Assembly: GCA_020226215.1 (NCBI GenBank)
Contig: CM035236.1
Coordinates: forward strand, 47,801,057 to 47,865,056
Source of the DNA: Sindora glabra
Taxonomy: Eukaryota; Streptophyta; Magnoliopsida; Fabales; Fabaceae
DNA: 64,000 bases
Reading direction: 5' to 3'
Numbering within the stretch: position 1 is the first letter of the stretch; the number at the start of each line of letters is the position of its first letter. Both the position numbers and the translations under genes were made by a program. The notes beneath the pieces were generated by a model. It was not told the origin of the DNA, did not search any database, and was given only the letters and a program-made list of their open reading frames with translations. Below, piece by piece: positions 1-12,097 of the stretch.

Positions 1-460
1 ATTAAAAAGGATAGGGGAAATTAGATCAAAGGAGAAAATTAGCACAAAAAGTTCAAAAATTAAGAGAATAAAAAAGGGGTAGAATTAGCAAGATTCTTAT
101 TTAGCCTTTAAAGGATTGAAAAGAGACAACATTATTTAAGGAAAAAAAATTAGAATCTATAGAAAAAATATTTGGAATTTACATTGTTTGATGCAAAGGC
201 CAAGTAAGAAAAATCGAAACAAAGGGAGAAATTAGTACAAAATTCAAAGTTAACATAATCAAATGGGGAAATTAATAAGAATCAAATTGAAAATAGCAAA
301 CAACACCAATCAGGCAAAAAAAATTAAAATTTTCATAAAAATACATTTCAGATTTACAAGGTCAAATAGGTAAGAAAACCAAATATGAGGAGAAAAGCTA
401 GTACAAAAAATTCATGAGTTAATAAAACTAAAAGGAAAATTAGCACAAAACTTCGTATGC
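1..460. repeat. degenerate tandem repeat, ~165-190 bp unit
   Basis: An A-rich block recurs with the core 'gagaaattagcacaaaa' followed by 'ttcaaa', at about 33, 225 and 388, with a short extra copy near 430. The text between cores also aligns (an 'aaaatatttggaatttaca' type stretch near 160 and a related one near 330). Spacing is about 192 then 163 bases. It continues off the left edge, so the copy number is unknown. No coding potential is seen. Homology between units is moderate and was judged by eye. Confidence 0.45.
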
Positions 461-1984
461 CATAAATGCATTATGAATATATTCTTTTTCCTAAAATCAA
501 CAAAATTACTTGAATTAATTTGAATTAAAAACATTTAAATAGCAAAAAAAAGAAAAATAGTTTTCTTCTAAATATCAATAAGATATTTAATTAACATAAA
601 AGATGAAAATAATCTCACTAAATATCAATCAAGCATTTATTCCAATCAATAATTATTCGTAGGCAAAATGATAATTATTCTAAACTAAATGAGCAAGTCA
701 TAGTCAATTCAAACATCAATCTTATATATGCTTGAAATGACTAAATAATGTAAAACAAGCATGAAAACTATAACTAAGACAAGTCCCAAATATAAGACTT
801 CTGCATTTTGGACCCTATAAAGAAAGGAAATAGAAATTGAAAATCAATGTGTATAACATAAGCAAATGCATGGCCACTAATTACTTTTGTTCAAATGTGG
901 ATCACCGTTGAATTGAATTTGCGAGCAAATGAAGGAAAATTGAATGGTAATTCATATCTTGTGTGTTTCTATAAGCTGCCAGCAATAACCCATAGGTATA
1001 CGAGCTTGTCATTTCATAATTTTGTGGATTAGGAGAAGAGGGGATTTTGCCTTAAATAAAGACAATGTCTGCTATTAGATGATCTTAAAATCTAGAGAAC
1101 ACTCATCAAGATTTATTTATCCAAGCATGGTTCCTAAAGAACCAATGAGATTCATGAATAAATTGGTCACTACGAGCAGATCACAATCAACAAATAAATG
1201 AAATAACCTGAAATTCAGGAATCATAGAAGTCAGAATGACAAGAAGCATGACATAAAATTTTCCTTCCATATACTAAGAATTAAATTCCAATGTTTGTAG
1301 GTGAAGTTTAACTAGTGAATCACCAGAAGATCTTGGTACAGGGTTCATGTACATGGCTTTCAAGTTTCTATTTTCATTTTGCTGATAACATTTGGGATAT
1401 GAATGCTTAAAAAATATCAAGCATTAGCAAACGCGCTACTACTTAGATACTACACTCATAAACAATGTTCTAGCAATGGTTACCATTTTGCATAAAAGGT
1501 AAAAATAACCATAAATTGATTAGTTTCTTAACTTCCCTAAATTTGTATTGCATTACAAAACCATTAAAGAGAAAATCAAGGAAGGGGAAGGAACAAAAAA
1601 CTTAGTATTGTGATTTATTTGATTGCAAAGACTAAAATCATGAAGACAAAATTAGAATAATGAAAACTTGATTATGTAAAGTTTTAAATCAATTAACTAG
1701 AAGTATATCCAAATGCTTGAATAATCTATCTTCTAAAGATAAAAATTGAATTGTATAACAAAGATTAAAATTTGGCAACTCATAAAAATACAACAATTAC
1801 TCAAACAAGGGGAAACTAACAAGGTAGTAAGATTTTCCCAATAGAAAGGAGGCAATGAAGAAAATAAACAAAAAAACTAACAAAAGTTTGCAGCAAGAAA
1901 AAGAAAAACTAATAAAAGAGTAAGCTTTTTCTCCCCAGAGCTCCACATCACAAAACCTTGTTGTTGTTGCACTATTGTGCTAAT
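461..1984. other. AT-rich intergenic sequence, nothing recognised
   Basis: I see no long reading frame, RNA gene or LTR-like terminus here. The stretch is uniformly A-rich on the plus strand and ends at the left LTR of Copia-1. A short CT/GTT-rich passage near 1925-1975 directly borders the LTR. Confidence 0.5.
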
Positions 1985-2249
1985 TGTTGGCTTTTGAGTT
2001 AAGAAGAATGAAAAGGAAAAAGTTGTTGAAAGCTTTCTCAGAAAAAAGAGAGAGCTAGTTCTACATTTTGCTAAGTTATAAGGAAATACAACAAATATAC
2101 AGTAGTTACATTTTACCTACTACATTACAATGACACATAGATAGAATTACAATAGAAAAAAGATCTCACAAAATTAGCTGCATACATGCTTTTAAACAAA
2201 ACACCAAACTACTACCTAATGTTTAACAAAAATGTCATTGACTTCATCA
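1985..2249 (-). repeat. Copia-1 3' LTR
   Basis: Read on the minus strand it begins TGATGAAG and ends CCAACA, the TG...CA pattern of LTRs. It aligns along its length with 6258-6521, for example the shared 'gatctcacaaaatta' and 'catgcttttaaacaaa' stretches. A purine tract lies immediately upstream on the minus strand. Confidence 0.88.
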
Positions 2250-2900
2250 ACCCTCCTTGGCACTTTTGTTGGAAACATCAAGAAGTTTTCTTAGTGTTTC
2301 AAATCTGGTTTTGGGTAATGACTTGGTTAGAATATCAGTTACTTGGTCTTCTAAATTGCAATGAATTAGCTTGACTTCTTTTTCTGCTTCTCTAACAAAA
2401 TGGAACTTAATCTTGATGTGTTTGGTTTTTCCATGAAACGTAGGATTCTTTACCATTGCCACTATTGATTTGTTACCACAAAAGATGTCAATAGCTTTTT
2501 CTTGCTTCTGATTCAGGTTTTTTAGTATTTTTCTTAACCAGATTGCTTGATTCATAATAGCTACAATAGATATATATTCTATTTCAGCTGATGATTATAG
2601 TATAGTCTCTTACTTTCTTGAATTCCAACTAAAAACTCTTGAGCTAAAAGAGAAAACATAGCTTGATGTGTTTTTCATATCATCACAAGAACCAGCCCAA
2701 TCACTATAAAAAAAACTCAATCATCTTCATAGTAGTAGACTTCCTAAACTAAATTCCCAAACCTTCTATTTTTTTAATGTATCGTAACACTCTTTTAGCA
2801 ACTTTAAAGTGATTCTCACTAGGATCTTGCATAAACCTAGAGAGCAAGCTTGTAGCAAACATGATATCTAGTCTTGTGGCTGTCAAATATAAAAGATAAC
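2247..2900 (-). pseudogene. Copia-1 RNase H domain remnant
   Basis: The C-terminal part (2247-2555) is open and carries the family signature: QAIWLRKIL, then GNKSIVAMVKNP, then FHGKTKHIKIKFHFVRE, then EDQVTDILTK. Just upstream the motif SSAEIEYIS, which holds a catalytic acidic residue in Copia RNase H, can be read but in another frame. Known family role: degradation of the RNA strand of the cDNA hybrid. The domain is broken by at least one frameshift and is not a functional gene. Confidence 0.88.
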
Positions 2901-2925
2901 CAATTAAGCTTCTATAAACACTAGC

Positions 2926-3801
2926 CTAAATTTTCCTTGCTCCATCTTCCTTGATTAATTTTTCATTTTGCATTAGAGGAGTGCTGACTAGTTTGCTATT
3001 CTCCATGCCAAATTTCTTTAAAACTTGCCTTACATATTCCTTTTGACATATGAAGATCCCTTGCTGTGATTGTAAAATCTCCATTCCAAGAAAATATATC
3101 ATCCTTCCCAAATTTGTCATCTCAAACATCTTGTTCATTTCAAACTTGAACTTCTCTACTAAAGTAGAACTGCTTCCGGTTAGCAATAGATCATCAACAT
3201 ATAAGGATATGATTATCAAATCACAAGCAGCTTGCTTCATATATAGAGTGGACTCATTAATGCTTCTGTTAAACCCTAGCTTCAATAGATAGCCATCAAT
3301 TCTACTATACCAAGCTTTAGAAGCTTGCTTTAACCCATATAAAGCCTTCTTGAGCAAATAAACTTTGTTTTCACTGCCAAAAACGACAAAGCCTTCTAGT
3401 TGCTCAACAAAAATCTCTTATCTAAATAACCATTTAGAAAAGCTGATTTAACATCTAGTTGGAAGATTTTCTAACCTTTTTAGGTTGCTAAGGCTATTAA
3501 CAACCTTATTGTATCATGCATCAGTAAAATCCACTCCATACTGTTGAGAGTACCCCTTATCAACTAATCTCACCTTAAGTTTTTTTATAAAACCATCAGA
3601 ATTGAATTTGGTTCTATATACCCACTTGACACCTATAACTTTCTTGTTTATGGGTCTATCCATAAGTTGCCAAGCTTGATTCTTTTCAATCATGCTAAGC
3701 TCCTCCTCCATTGGAACTATCCAAGCCTTTAAACTTGTTACTTCAGCATAAGTGGAAGGTTTAACTACTACCAAATTGCATCTTTCATAAATATTAAACA
3801 A
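2926..3801 (-). pseudogene. Copia-1 reverse transcriptase (RVT_2) remnant
   Basis: Two open segments cover the domain. The first (3514-3801) has the N-terminal signature EEELSMIEKNQAW followed by GVKWVYRTKFNSDG and KVRLVDKGYSQQYGVDF. The second (2926-3357) has KKALYGLKQASKAWY and the catalytic SLYVDDLLLTG, whose YVDD codons lie at 3190-3201 and are intact. The stretch 3358-3513 between them contains stops. The domain would copy element RNA into cDNA; here it is split and inactive. Confidence 0.92.
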
Positions 3802-4037
3802 CAGTCTAGTGCCTCTAACAATAGCTTCTATATCACTATCAAATTCAGACTTTTCTTCATCTTCATCTTGATTTTGGGATGTATTCTTCTCTAATGAAAC
3901 TTCCTTAGCTTTCTTTTTATCCTAATTCTAGACAGCATTTTCATCAAACTTAACATTTCTAGTAACAACCATTTTTTCAATTCTTAAGTTGAACACTCTA
4001 TAGCCTTTAACATTGTCGTTATAATATAAGAGGATTC

Positions 4038-4913
4038 CTACTTCAACCTTTTAATCAAGCTTATCTCTGTTGACTTTTGGAAATCGGAGTAGCATAAGCA
4101 TTTAAAGATTCTAAGATGCTCCACAGTTGGCTTAAATCCAAACCATGTTTCAATTTGAGTTTTGTCTTTCAATGCCTTTATTGGAAGCCTATTGAGAAGA
4201 TACACCGAGGTATTAACCACTTCTACCCGGAACTTTTTTAGAATATTCTTTTCAAACAATAAATATCTTGCTATTTCCATAACAGTCCTATTTTTCCTTT
4301 CACTCACTCCATTTTATTGAGGAGTGTAAAGGACTATTAATTGGTGTTGAATGTCAACTTCTATATAAAATATGTCAAAATTTTCTAATGTATACTCAGT
4401 ATCATTGTCTGATTTAAGTACTTTGATTTTGAAACCAATTTAATTCTTAACTAATTTTTGAACCCTTTTAAACACATCAACAGCCTTTGACTTCTGCTTT
4501 AGAAAACAAACCCAACACATCCTATTGAAATCATCTATGAATAATATGAAGTATTTGCTTCCATTAAGAGATGTTATCTTCATAGGTCCACAAACATCAA
4601 TATGGATCAGCTGTAGCTTCTCTGTAGCTCTTCATGCCTTATTATCAGAGAAAGGCAGCTTATGTAGCTTTCTAAGTTGACATACATCACACACACCTTT
4701 GCATTCATCAATGGTAAGCAAATTTTGGACTAAGCCTTTACAATACATGTGCCTAAAGGATGAATAGTTAAGATGACCAAATCTTTTATGCCACAAAGAA
4801 GACTCGTCTACTGAGCTCTTGAAAGCTTGGATCTCAGTCTTCTTCCAATTCATTGCAAAATTTCTATCAGTCATTTTAATAATAAAAATCTTGGCACTAA
4901 CTTGATCAAACAC
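4038..4913 (-). pseudogene. Copia-1 integrase remnant (HHCC zinc domain plus catalytic core)
   Basis: Segment 4632-4913 holds the pre-integrase zinc finger: WHKRFGHLNY supplies the histidines and CDVCQLRK the cysteines. Reading on through 4310-4630 gives HIDVCGPM, FILFIDDFNRMCWV and SDNDTEY, so the three acidic core residues (D, D, E) appear present. Segment 4038-4307 continues SERKNRTVMEIARYLL and the end of the core. The frame is interrupted by stops, including a TAA (4314-4316) in place of the second glutamine of the TPQQNG motif. Confidence 0.9.
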
Positions 4914-4959
4914 ATTGCATAATCTATTTTCAAAGTGTATGACATAGTTTTTCTTTAGT

Positions 4960-5200
4960 AATTGAGCAACACTTAGTAGGCTTTAACTTATTTTAGGAAT
5001 AAATAATACATCAGAAATAAATTTTGTACCTAAAGTAGTCTTAATAGTAACTATTCCTTTCACTTTAACGTACACATAATCTCTATTTACTACTTTCACT
5101 TTTAAGGTATAGGTGCTATCCATTTCATTGAATAAATCAGCATTAGAGGTCATGTGGTGAGTGCAGCTACTATCAATTAGTTAAGAATTTAAGCTATAAC
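4960..5200 (-). pseudogene. Copia-1 protease remnant with altered active site
   Basis: The minus-strand reading gives LIDSSCTHHMTSNADLF, recognisable as the Copia aspartic protease loop that is normally DSG followed by a hydrophobic or cysteine residue. The glycine after Asp-Ser is serine (codon 5166-5168), and the tryptophan normally just upstream is a TAA stop. Both fit single-base transitions of a methylated sequence. After it comes a typical VLFIPKIS tail leading into the pre-integrase region. Confidence 0.82.
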
Positions 5201-5289
5201 TTATTGCATAGCAAGTTGCAGTAAATAATTTCTCCTCTTATTGCTTTTCATTTTTTACTACTTAAGCATGTTGGAGTTGCTACCCAGAT

Positions 5290-6166
5290 TTGCTTTTGCA
5301 AACCTTTTCCATATGACCAAACTGTTTACATGATCTATATTGAACTCCAAGTCTGTACCAACAATAGTTAGTTGGATGACTCTTCTTTTTGCAATGAGGA
5401 CATGGCCCATACTTGCCTTTCCTCCCTAAACCTTTGTTACTTCCATTCTCCTTTTTTTCTTTCTTTTACTTTTCATTTATTTGTTTCTTTCCATCATTAG
5501 ATAATGATGATTTTCCATTTTAAGATGCTAAGAAAGCTCCTTGAGCTGCATCTTCTTGCCTGAATAATCTCCTCTGCTTTTGTGCTTGTAAAGCACACAC
5601 TAACTCTTGAAAACTTAAATTGTTCAAGTCTTTAAAGTCTTCTAAAGAGGAAATTTTTATTCAAATTTTTTAGGCAAACTTACTAGAACCTTCTCAATAA
5701 TCCAGATAACTCCTCACCAAGAAATTTGATTTGGCCTACTACTTTCATAAGCGTATTTGAAAATTCTTTGATAGTCTCACTATCATTCATTCTAAGAAGT
5801 TCAAACTCCTTTTTGAAATTCAAAACTTGCATTTGATGAGTCATCTCACTGCCTTGGAACTCCTTTTGAAGTATTTCCCAAGCTTTTTTCGGTGTCTCAC
5901 AATTCATGATCCTGTCAAGGAACTCATCTGTAGTAGAGGATTGAATGGCAAAGAAGGTTTTGTATTTCTTTACTTTTTTCCTCACTATGGCACTTGATTT
6001 GAGCCATAATGGGATTTTCAAGGAGAGAATTAGGCTCCTTACTTGTTTCTACCACCTCCTATAGATCAAATGATCTAAGGTAGGCCTTCATTTTCACTAT
6101 CCACACTGGATAGTTTTCTCCAGTGAAGGAAGCCGGTGTTGAAGGAGAAAAACTACTTGATGCCAT
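5290..6166 (-). pseudogene. Copia-1 gag remnant with paired zinc knuckles
   Basis: The likely start is the ATG at 6166, giving MASSSFSPSTPASFTGENYP then VWIVKMKAYLRSFDL, the usual Copia gag N-terminus. A frame change leads to 5683-6021, which carries the central gag helix region (ETPKKAWEILQKEFQG, then MNDSETIKEFSN). Two CCHC knuckles lie at 5298-5402: CPHCKKKSHPTNYC is complete, while the second (CKQFGHMEKVC) has tyrosine where its first cysteine should be. Gag would package element RNA. Several frames are needed, so it is a pseudogene. Confidence 0.88.
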
Positions 6167-6243
6167 GCTTTTTGGACTCTCAAAAGTTTCAAGTATGAAG
6201 AAGGGAAGGTTACTTGTTTTTTTTTTTTCACACTTACAGGCCC

Positions 6244-6255
6244 TATAAGATACCA
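6244..6255 (-). other. Copia-1 primer-binding site (initiator tRNA-Met type)
   Basis: On the minus strand the sequence TGGTATCTTATA starts two bases after the 5' LTR. The first seven bases match the 3' end complement of initiator tRNA-Met (TGGTATCAGAGC); the rest has drifted. Confidence 0.75.
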
Positions 6256-6257
6256 AT

Positions 6258-6521
6258 TATTAGCTTTTGAGCTAAGAAGAATGAAGAGGAAAAAGTTGCT
6301 GAAAGCTTTCTTAAAAAAAAGAAAAAGTTGGTTCTGCATTTTACTAAGTTATAAAGAAATACAACAAGTACATAGCAATCACATTTTACCTACTATGTCA
6401 AAATGACACATAGATAGAATTACATCAGAAAAAAGATCTCACAAAATTAGTTGTATACATGCTTTTAAACAAAACACCAAACTACTACTAATGTTTAGCA
6501 AAAGTGTCATTGACTTCATCA
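6258..6521 (-). repeat. Copia-1 5' LTR
   Basis: Direct repeat of 1985-2249 with many substitutions. On the plus strand its left end reads TATTAG where the other copy reads TGTTGG, so the terminal CA (minus strand) has mutated to TA. Its other end keeps CTTCATCA. Confidence 0.87.
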
Positions 6522-7874
6522 TTAGCACACCCTTCCTCACTCTCACTTGTAACAGAACCCAATTGCTATTCATTATTATCCACTAGGCACTAAACCAAGA
6601 TGACACCGCCCATGGTCGAAGCTTTATTTTTGTGTCACCACTATTTACCCATCAGAGTTACATTTATTTGAGATTGCTTTAAGCAGCTATGGCCGATAAG
6701 TGAAGGCCTTTTTGCCCTGACTACTCTAATACTTACAAAGGATATTTTAGACTATAATGCAATGTTGTCGATCAATGCTAACAATAAGGGAAGTTTAATG
6801 CATTTTTTACAAATCGTGGGAAAGGAAGTGTATTTAAGCAAATTTTGCCAGAGATAAATGTAATTTATTATAAATTATTCAAGTAAATTTGAAATATCAC
6901 TCAAAATATCATCTTAAATGAATTATCACTTCTAGGTAATTGTATTAGTTTAAATATTACTTTTACAAAGAATACAAAATTTTATTTAATAAAATATTTA
7001 AGTAAACTTGAAATATTTTTAAGATACATGTTAAAATATCATCTTACAAAACATTTTGAAGGAATTATCAATTTTAAATAACTTTAATTTAAATATTTTA
7101 AATATTATAACATGTAAAAGGGTAAAATTAGTATAATAAAAATGAAATCAACATCAATCACTTCAAGAGAGGTTAGGGAAATTTTTAAAAATATAAGGAA
7201 AGTTAATGAATTATGCCCAGACCTTAAAGGAGTCCAATGAAATTTATCCTAAAATTTAATAGGTGCATAAATTTGAATATATATGTCATAAGTAGATCTT
7301 TTAGTAAAAAAAAAGAATAATAATTTATTTAAATAAATAAAATATTAAATAAAATTTTATCTCTAATTTTATAGAATTCTTAATAATTCAACATAATAAA
7401 TTATAATTATATCTATTCAAAATAAAAAAATTAAATGATAGAGTAATAAAAATTCATCATCACAACTTTAAAATTTTGCAAAGATTAATGGTTAAGTTAA
7501 AAAAGGAGAATAAGGTACCATAATAACTGAGTGATACTTATAATACAACCTTATCAATTAATTTAATAGTATTAAATTAAGGTAATATATTAGCATTATT
7601 TCCTACACAATGCATGGGGAAAGTTCATATTTATTTCATATTTAAAATAAAATTAATTAAATTTTATATGAATTATGAGATTTGAGGAAAGTACAACAAT
7701 TATTTAAAAAATTACTAATATCTTCTTCATATCAATTTAAAATTTTGTATTGCGTATGCATTAACTTCTCACATATTTTGATAATATATAATACCCTTGT
7801 ATAAAATTTTTTATTTCTTACAGTCTTATTATCATATTTATTAATGGATGAAAATAATTATAAAATCATGTCTA
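6522..7874. other. AT-rich intergenic sequence
   Basis: No reading frame or terminus of a known element is recognised. The first 250 bases are of more balanced composition than the rest, which is almost entirely A/T runs. Confidence 0.5.
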
Positions 7875-8340
7875 TCCAACTTAGTGAGCAATTCAAATGT
7901 TAACATAAAGTTTGAAATGATTTAATTTGATTGAAAATCATCCTATGCTACTAAAAGCTTTAATTGGTCAAAATTTTTTATTCAAGTGATATTTAATATC
8001 TCTTAAAAAATTATGTACTTTATTATGTATCGAGATTTATTAAACATAGTGAGTAATTCAAATGTTAGCATAAAACTTAAAATGATTGAATTTTGATTCA
8101 AAAACATCTTATATTGATAAATAGTTTTAATAGATGAGAACTTTTAGTTCAAGTAGTATTTTGTGTCTTTCAAAAGCTTTGCATTTTGTATATCAAACAT
8201 AATAAGTAATTCAAATGTTAAAATAATATTTGAAATAATTTAATTTGATTAAAAAAATCTTATATAACTAAATAACTTTAATAGGGCTAGACCTTTTCGC
8301 TTAAATAGTATTTCATGTCTCTAAAAAGGATTTACATTCC
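7875..8340. repeat. three-copy imperfect tandem repeat, ~153-165 bp period
   Basis: The phrase 'agtaattcaaatgttaaca' recurs at about 7884, 8049 and 8203, each time followed by 'aatgatttaatttgatt', a 'cttatat' phrase, 'actttaatag', and 'agtattt.tgtctct'. Spacing is 165 then 153 bases. The copies are clearly diverged. I see no coding function. Confidence 0.72.
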
Positions 8341-9059
8341 CCTATTTTAACTTTTATATTGCAAACATTAAATTATTATTTAAAAAAGTAATAATTATAA
8401 AACTTAATCCACAGATAATTATATTTGAATTGTTATTAAGTATATTGTAACTTTTATAAAATAATGAGTTTGTTTGTTTATTTTTTCTAAAAATAGTAGA
8501 ATCTATTTTGAAAATTTGTGTTTAAAATCTAATTTTAAAAATCATAACTTTAAATGTATAACTTATAAACTAAAAATAGAAATAACTTTTAATTATTTTT
8601 TAACTTCTTCTCTTCTTCTTGACATCAATTTTATAATTAAATGAAATATTTGCTTACTTGTAACATTGGTCACTCTTTATTTTTTATTTTCTTTCAATTT
8701 AAAATAATTTTGAAAACTAAAAAAATGAAGACATATCCAAACACATCCAATATTTTTAAATTTTCTTTGGGAATAAATTAAGGTATTTATTAAGGAATAG
8801 ATAATTATATTTTAGAAAAAATTGACAATATATATCTTTCTACAATTAAAATAATTATTTAAGTTCAATTTTTTATAAAAAAATATAAATATTACCTTTC
8901 TTAAGTTGTAAGATTAAATTTGAAAATATCATGAATTAAATAAAAATAATAAAATTTTTATAATTATAGTCATTAATTTTTAAAATATTTTTAACAATTA
9001 TAAATATATGTACCCCAAAAGTTTTTAATTATAAAATAATAATTAAAATAAATATAATT
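8341..9059. other. very AT-rich intergenic sequence
   Basis: Dominated by A and T runs, without a reading frame, LTR terminus or RNA gene that I can recognise. Confidence 0.5.
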
Positions 9060-11190
9060 TTAATAATATTTATATCATATTAGTTGTAATTTAAATTAAA
9101 ATCACAATTAAAACTCTTTTAAAGCTATCAATTTAAAATTATTATTAATAATTCATTATTTTTCTGGCGATACAATAACTCATTATTTTAAAATGCAATT
9201 ACTATGAGTTTTATTTATTAATAAATTGCCATGTACTATAGTTATATTTCTTAAGAGTTAAAATAAATTATTAATTTAGAAATTTTAATACAATGAAGGA
9301 AGAATTGAATATTTTTATAAAAAAGAGAATGTAATTCTTTTGAAAAAATAAACATGTGAATTTATTTTTATATGAAATGAAATTAAAATGTATTTTTATA
9401 CAGTCATTTCAATTTATCCTTTTATAAAAAATGAAAGTATTTTTTTAAAAATAAACATGCCATTTTTTTTAGATTCATGATAATTTACACAATTAAAAAT
9501 AATATAAATTAAATTAAAATATAATTAGTCTTTTGATAATGTCCATTAATTTTTTTCAAATTACAAATATTGAAGTATTGTTTAAGAAGGTAACTATTAT
9601 CAAATTTAACTTTAAAGATGATAACAATAGTCATATTTAATTCTTATGTAAATATGTTTAAATTTTTATTTTTTATAATGATATTCTTCATAAATTAAAA
9701 CAAAATTTTATTTTAGAAATATGTCAGCTTAAATAATTCAATCTTTATTTTTTATGACAGAGAATATTATGAATATTAATTTTTTTTGTAATTATTATGA
9801 ATGTTTAATTTAAATAATGATATAAATATTTTGTAATTTATACAATTGGATAATTCCATAAAAAAATAAAAATATAATTATAATCCTTTGTTGATTTCTA
9901 TCATTTTTTTGAATTACTAATTATTGTTTAGGAATCAATAGTTGTTAAATTTAGTCCTTAAATTTAATTTTTAAGCAATGATTATTAAACAAATATGTGT
10001 GGCTTTTTATTTATTATTGTGATATTCTATGGAAAGAGTAGGAGATGGTGATATTAAATTAAAAATGTTATTTTAAAATGATTTTTAATATTAAAATCAA
10101 ATGAATCATATTTTCGTGTAGCATGTATGCATATAATATATTTTAATTTAATTACATGGAAAATATATATTAAACAACTAGTTATCCTTATATCTCTTTA
10201 ATAAATTTGAAATTAATATAATTTGTATTAAAATCATAATTAAATATTCTAAACGTCATCAATTTATCTATCAAAATTGTTAACAATAAATTATCAGTTA
10301 ATGACATAATTATTATTAGATTTAATTATTAAATAATTACGTTTAACCTTTCTTTACTATAATGATATTCCTTATAAATTCAAATGAATTTTTATTTTAG
10401 ATAAAACTAATGGAATGAATGAAGATTTGAGGAAACATGCACAATTATTTTTATATAAAACGAAAGTTAAATGTCTGTCTTTTAAAAAAATGAAAGTAAA
10501 CTTTTTTAAATAAACGTGTCAACTTTTCAAGATTCACAAAAAATTATAAAAATAAAAAATATTATAAGTTAAATAAAAATTAAAATAAAATTTTTATTTA
10601 TGTTAATTAATTTTTTAAATTAGAAATATTAAATTATTGTTTAAAAAGGTAATTATTACGAAATTTATTTCTCAAATTTAACATTAAATAGGATAATTAC
10701 AATAATAATTAATTATTACATAAACATGTTTAACTTCTTATTTGTTATAATTATATTTCTTATCAATAAAAATGAATTTATATTCTAGAAACATGCCTTT
10801 AGTAATAGAATTGAATTTTGTATAGAAGAATATAAATATTTATGTTAAACAATCATGAATTTTTTTTTTTGCAAATTACAGAAATTTATTCAGTTAGAAA
10901 ATAGTTTATACGAAATAAAAATATATTTAAATTTCTTCTATAATGTCAATTAATTTTTAACATTAATAATTATTATTTAAGGAGTCAATAATTATCAAAT
11001 TTAATCCTTAAATGTAACATTTAAAAGATAATTATTTGAAGTAATTACTAAATAAATATGTTTGCCTTTTGATTTATTTATTATGATATTCCATGTGAAA
11101 GAGTAAGAGATGATGATACTAACTGTGAATATTATTTTAAAATTATTTTGAACATTGAAGTAAAATGTATTTTATTTACATGTAATATGT
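9060..11190. repeat. old tandem duplication, ~1.05-1.1 kb unit, two copies
   Basis: Two successive blocks align over about 1 kb: roughly 9060-10130 and 10180-11190. Paired anchors are 'aataaacatgccattt' near 9455 with 'aataaacgtgtcaactt' near 10510; 'aagtattgtttaagaaggtaa' near 9570 with 'aaattattgtttaaaaaggtaa' near 10630; the 'atgatattcttcataaatt' type phrase near 9677 with its partner near 10748; and 'gatattctatggaaagagta' near 10021 with 'gatattccatgtgaaagagt' near 11086. Offsets of about 1050-1120 bases show a tandem unit with small indels. No protein is encoded. Confidence 0.65.
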
Positions 11191-12097
11191 ATTCTCTAAT
11201 TTATGAAATTTTATAATTGATAATTTATAATATAATTGTGATGTCATATCTATACACAAAATATTTAAATATTGTATTTTAAATTCTATTTTATGTTTAA
11301 AAGTAATATTTCTTGGGGTGTCTTCTCACAATTTTAGAGAGTAATATTTTTACTAATATATTTATTTTCTATAAGAGAAAATTTAATTTTTTAATAATTA
11401 TATATGTATCTCCTCAATTCATATAAGTATTATTGATTGGAAAGTGAAAATTATAATAAATACAATTTTATAATATTTTTATTTCATAGTTTATTTAATT
11501 GCTTTTATAAGTATTTTTATTTAATAATATAAAAAATTATTTATAGTAATTATATATGAATCTACTAAAATTATATAATTTAAAAACTAATTATTTTCAC
11601 AATTGTAATAAGAAAGTGAAAATTATAATAATATAACTTTGATGATAATTTGTATTCATATTAGTATAAATTAATTGATTTATTAAGAAATAATTGAGGA
11701 AGAGAATATTTATTATATTAAAGAGAATAATTAGGAAATATGTATTAGGAAAGAAGTATAGAACAAGAAAAGATTTACAAAAGCTTGTGTTGAATTTTGA
11801 TACCGAAAAAAGGACAAAAATAAGGTGATGATGTGATGCCACATGTCTAAGTGCAAGTAAAATGATTGCTAAAATTCTATTATATATTGAATGAATATTG
11901 AAATTTATATATTGATTAGTGAAATAGGCTAATTAGGCTAAGCTTGTTTAATAAATAAATTAATATATTAGTGTAGACCTAATTTATTGAATTAAATAAG
12001 CAAATCAAATTATGCCTTTAATGAGTCAAATCAATGGTATGGTTATATTTCCACCTCTATTTGCAAAATGTGATAATTGAATATAGGGAAGGTCTAA
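11191..12097. other. AT-rich intergenic sequence
   Basis: A minus-strand open stretch near 11597-11842 is low in complexity and shows no recognisable domain, so I do not call it a gene. The rest holds A/T runs only. Confidence 0.5.

Larger units (their letters stand above)
1985..6521 (-). mobile_element. Copia-1: full-length but decayed Ty1/Copia retrotransposon
   Basis: Two direct LTRs of about 265 bases (1985-2249 and 6258-6521) flank a minus-strand gag-pol. The order read on the minus strand is gag with two zinc knuckles, protease, integrase, reverse transcriptase, RNase H, which is the diagnostic Copia order (integrase before reverse transcriptase). A primer-binding site starting TGGTATC follows the 5' LTR, and a purine-rich tract (AAGGAGGGT) precedes the 3' LTR. 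The RNase H stop codon TGA overlaps the first bases of the 3' LTR. The polyprotein is broken into at least six open segments by stops and frameshifts, so the element cannot encode its own movement. The LTRs differ at many positions, so the insertion is not recent. No direct 5-bp target duplication is found; instead the flanks are inverted copies of each other (see findings). Confidence 0.93.

Noticed and set aside
11597..11842. 81-residue minus-strand reading frame
   Set aside because: Low-complexity, AT-driven frame with no known motif, no neighbour or splice context, in an intergenic region.
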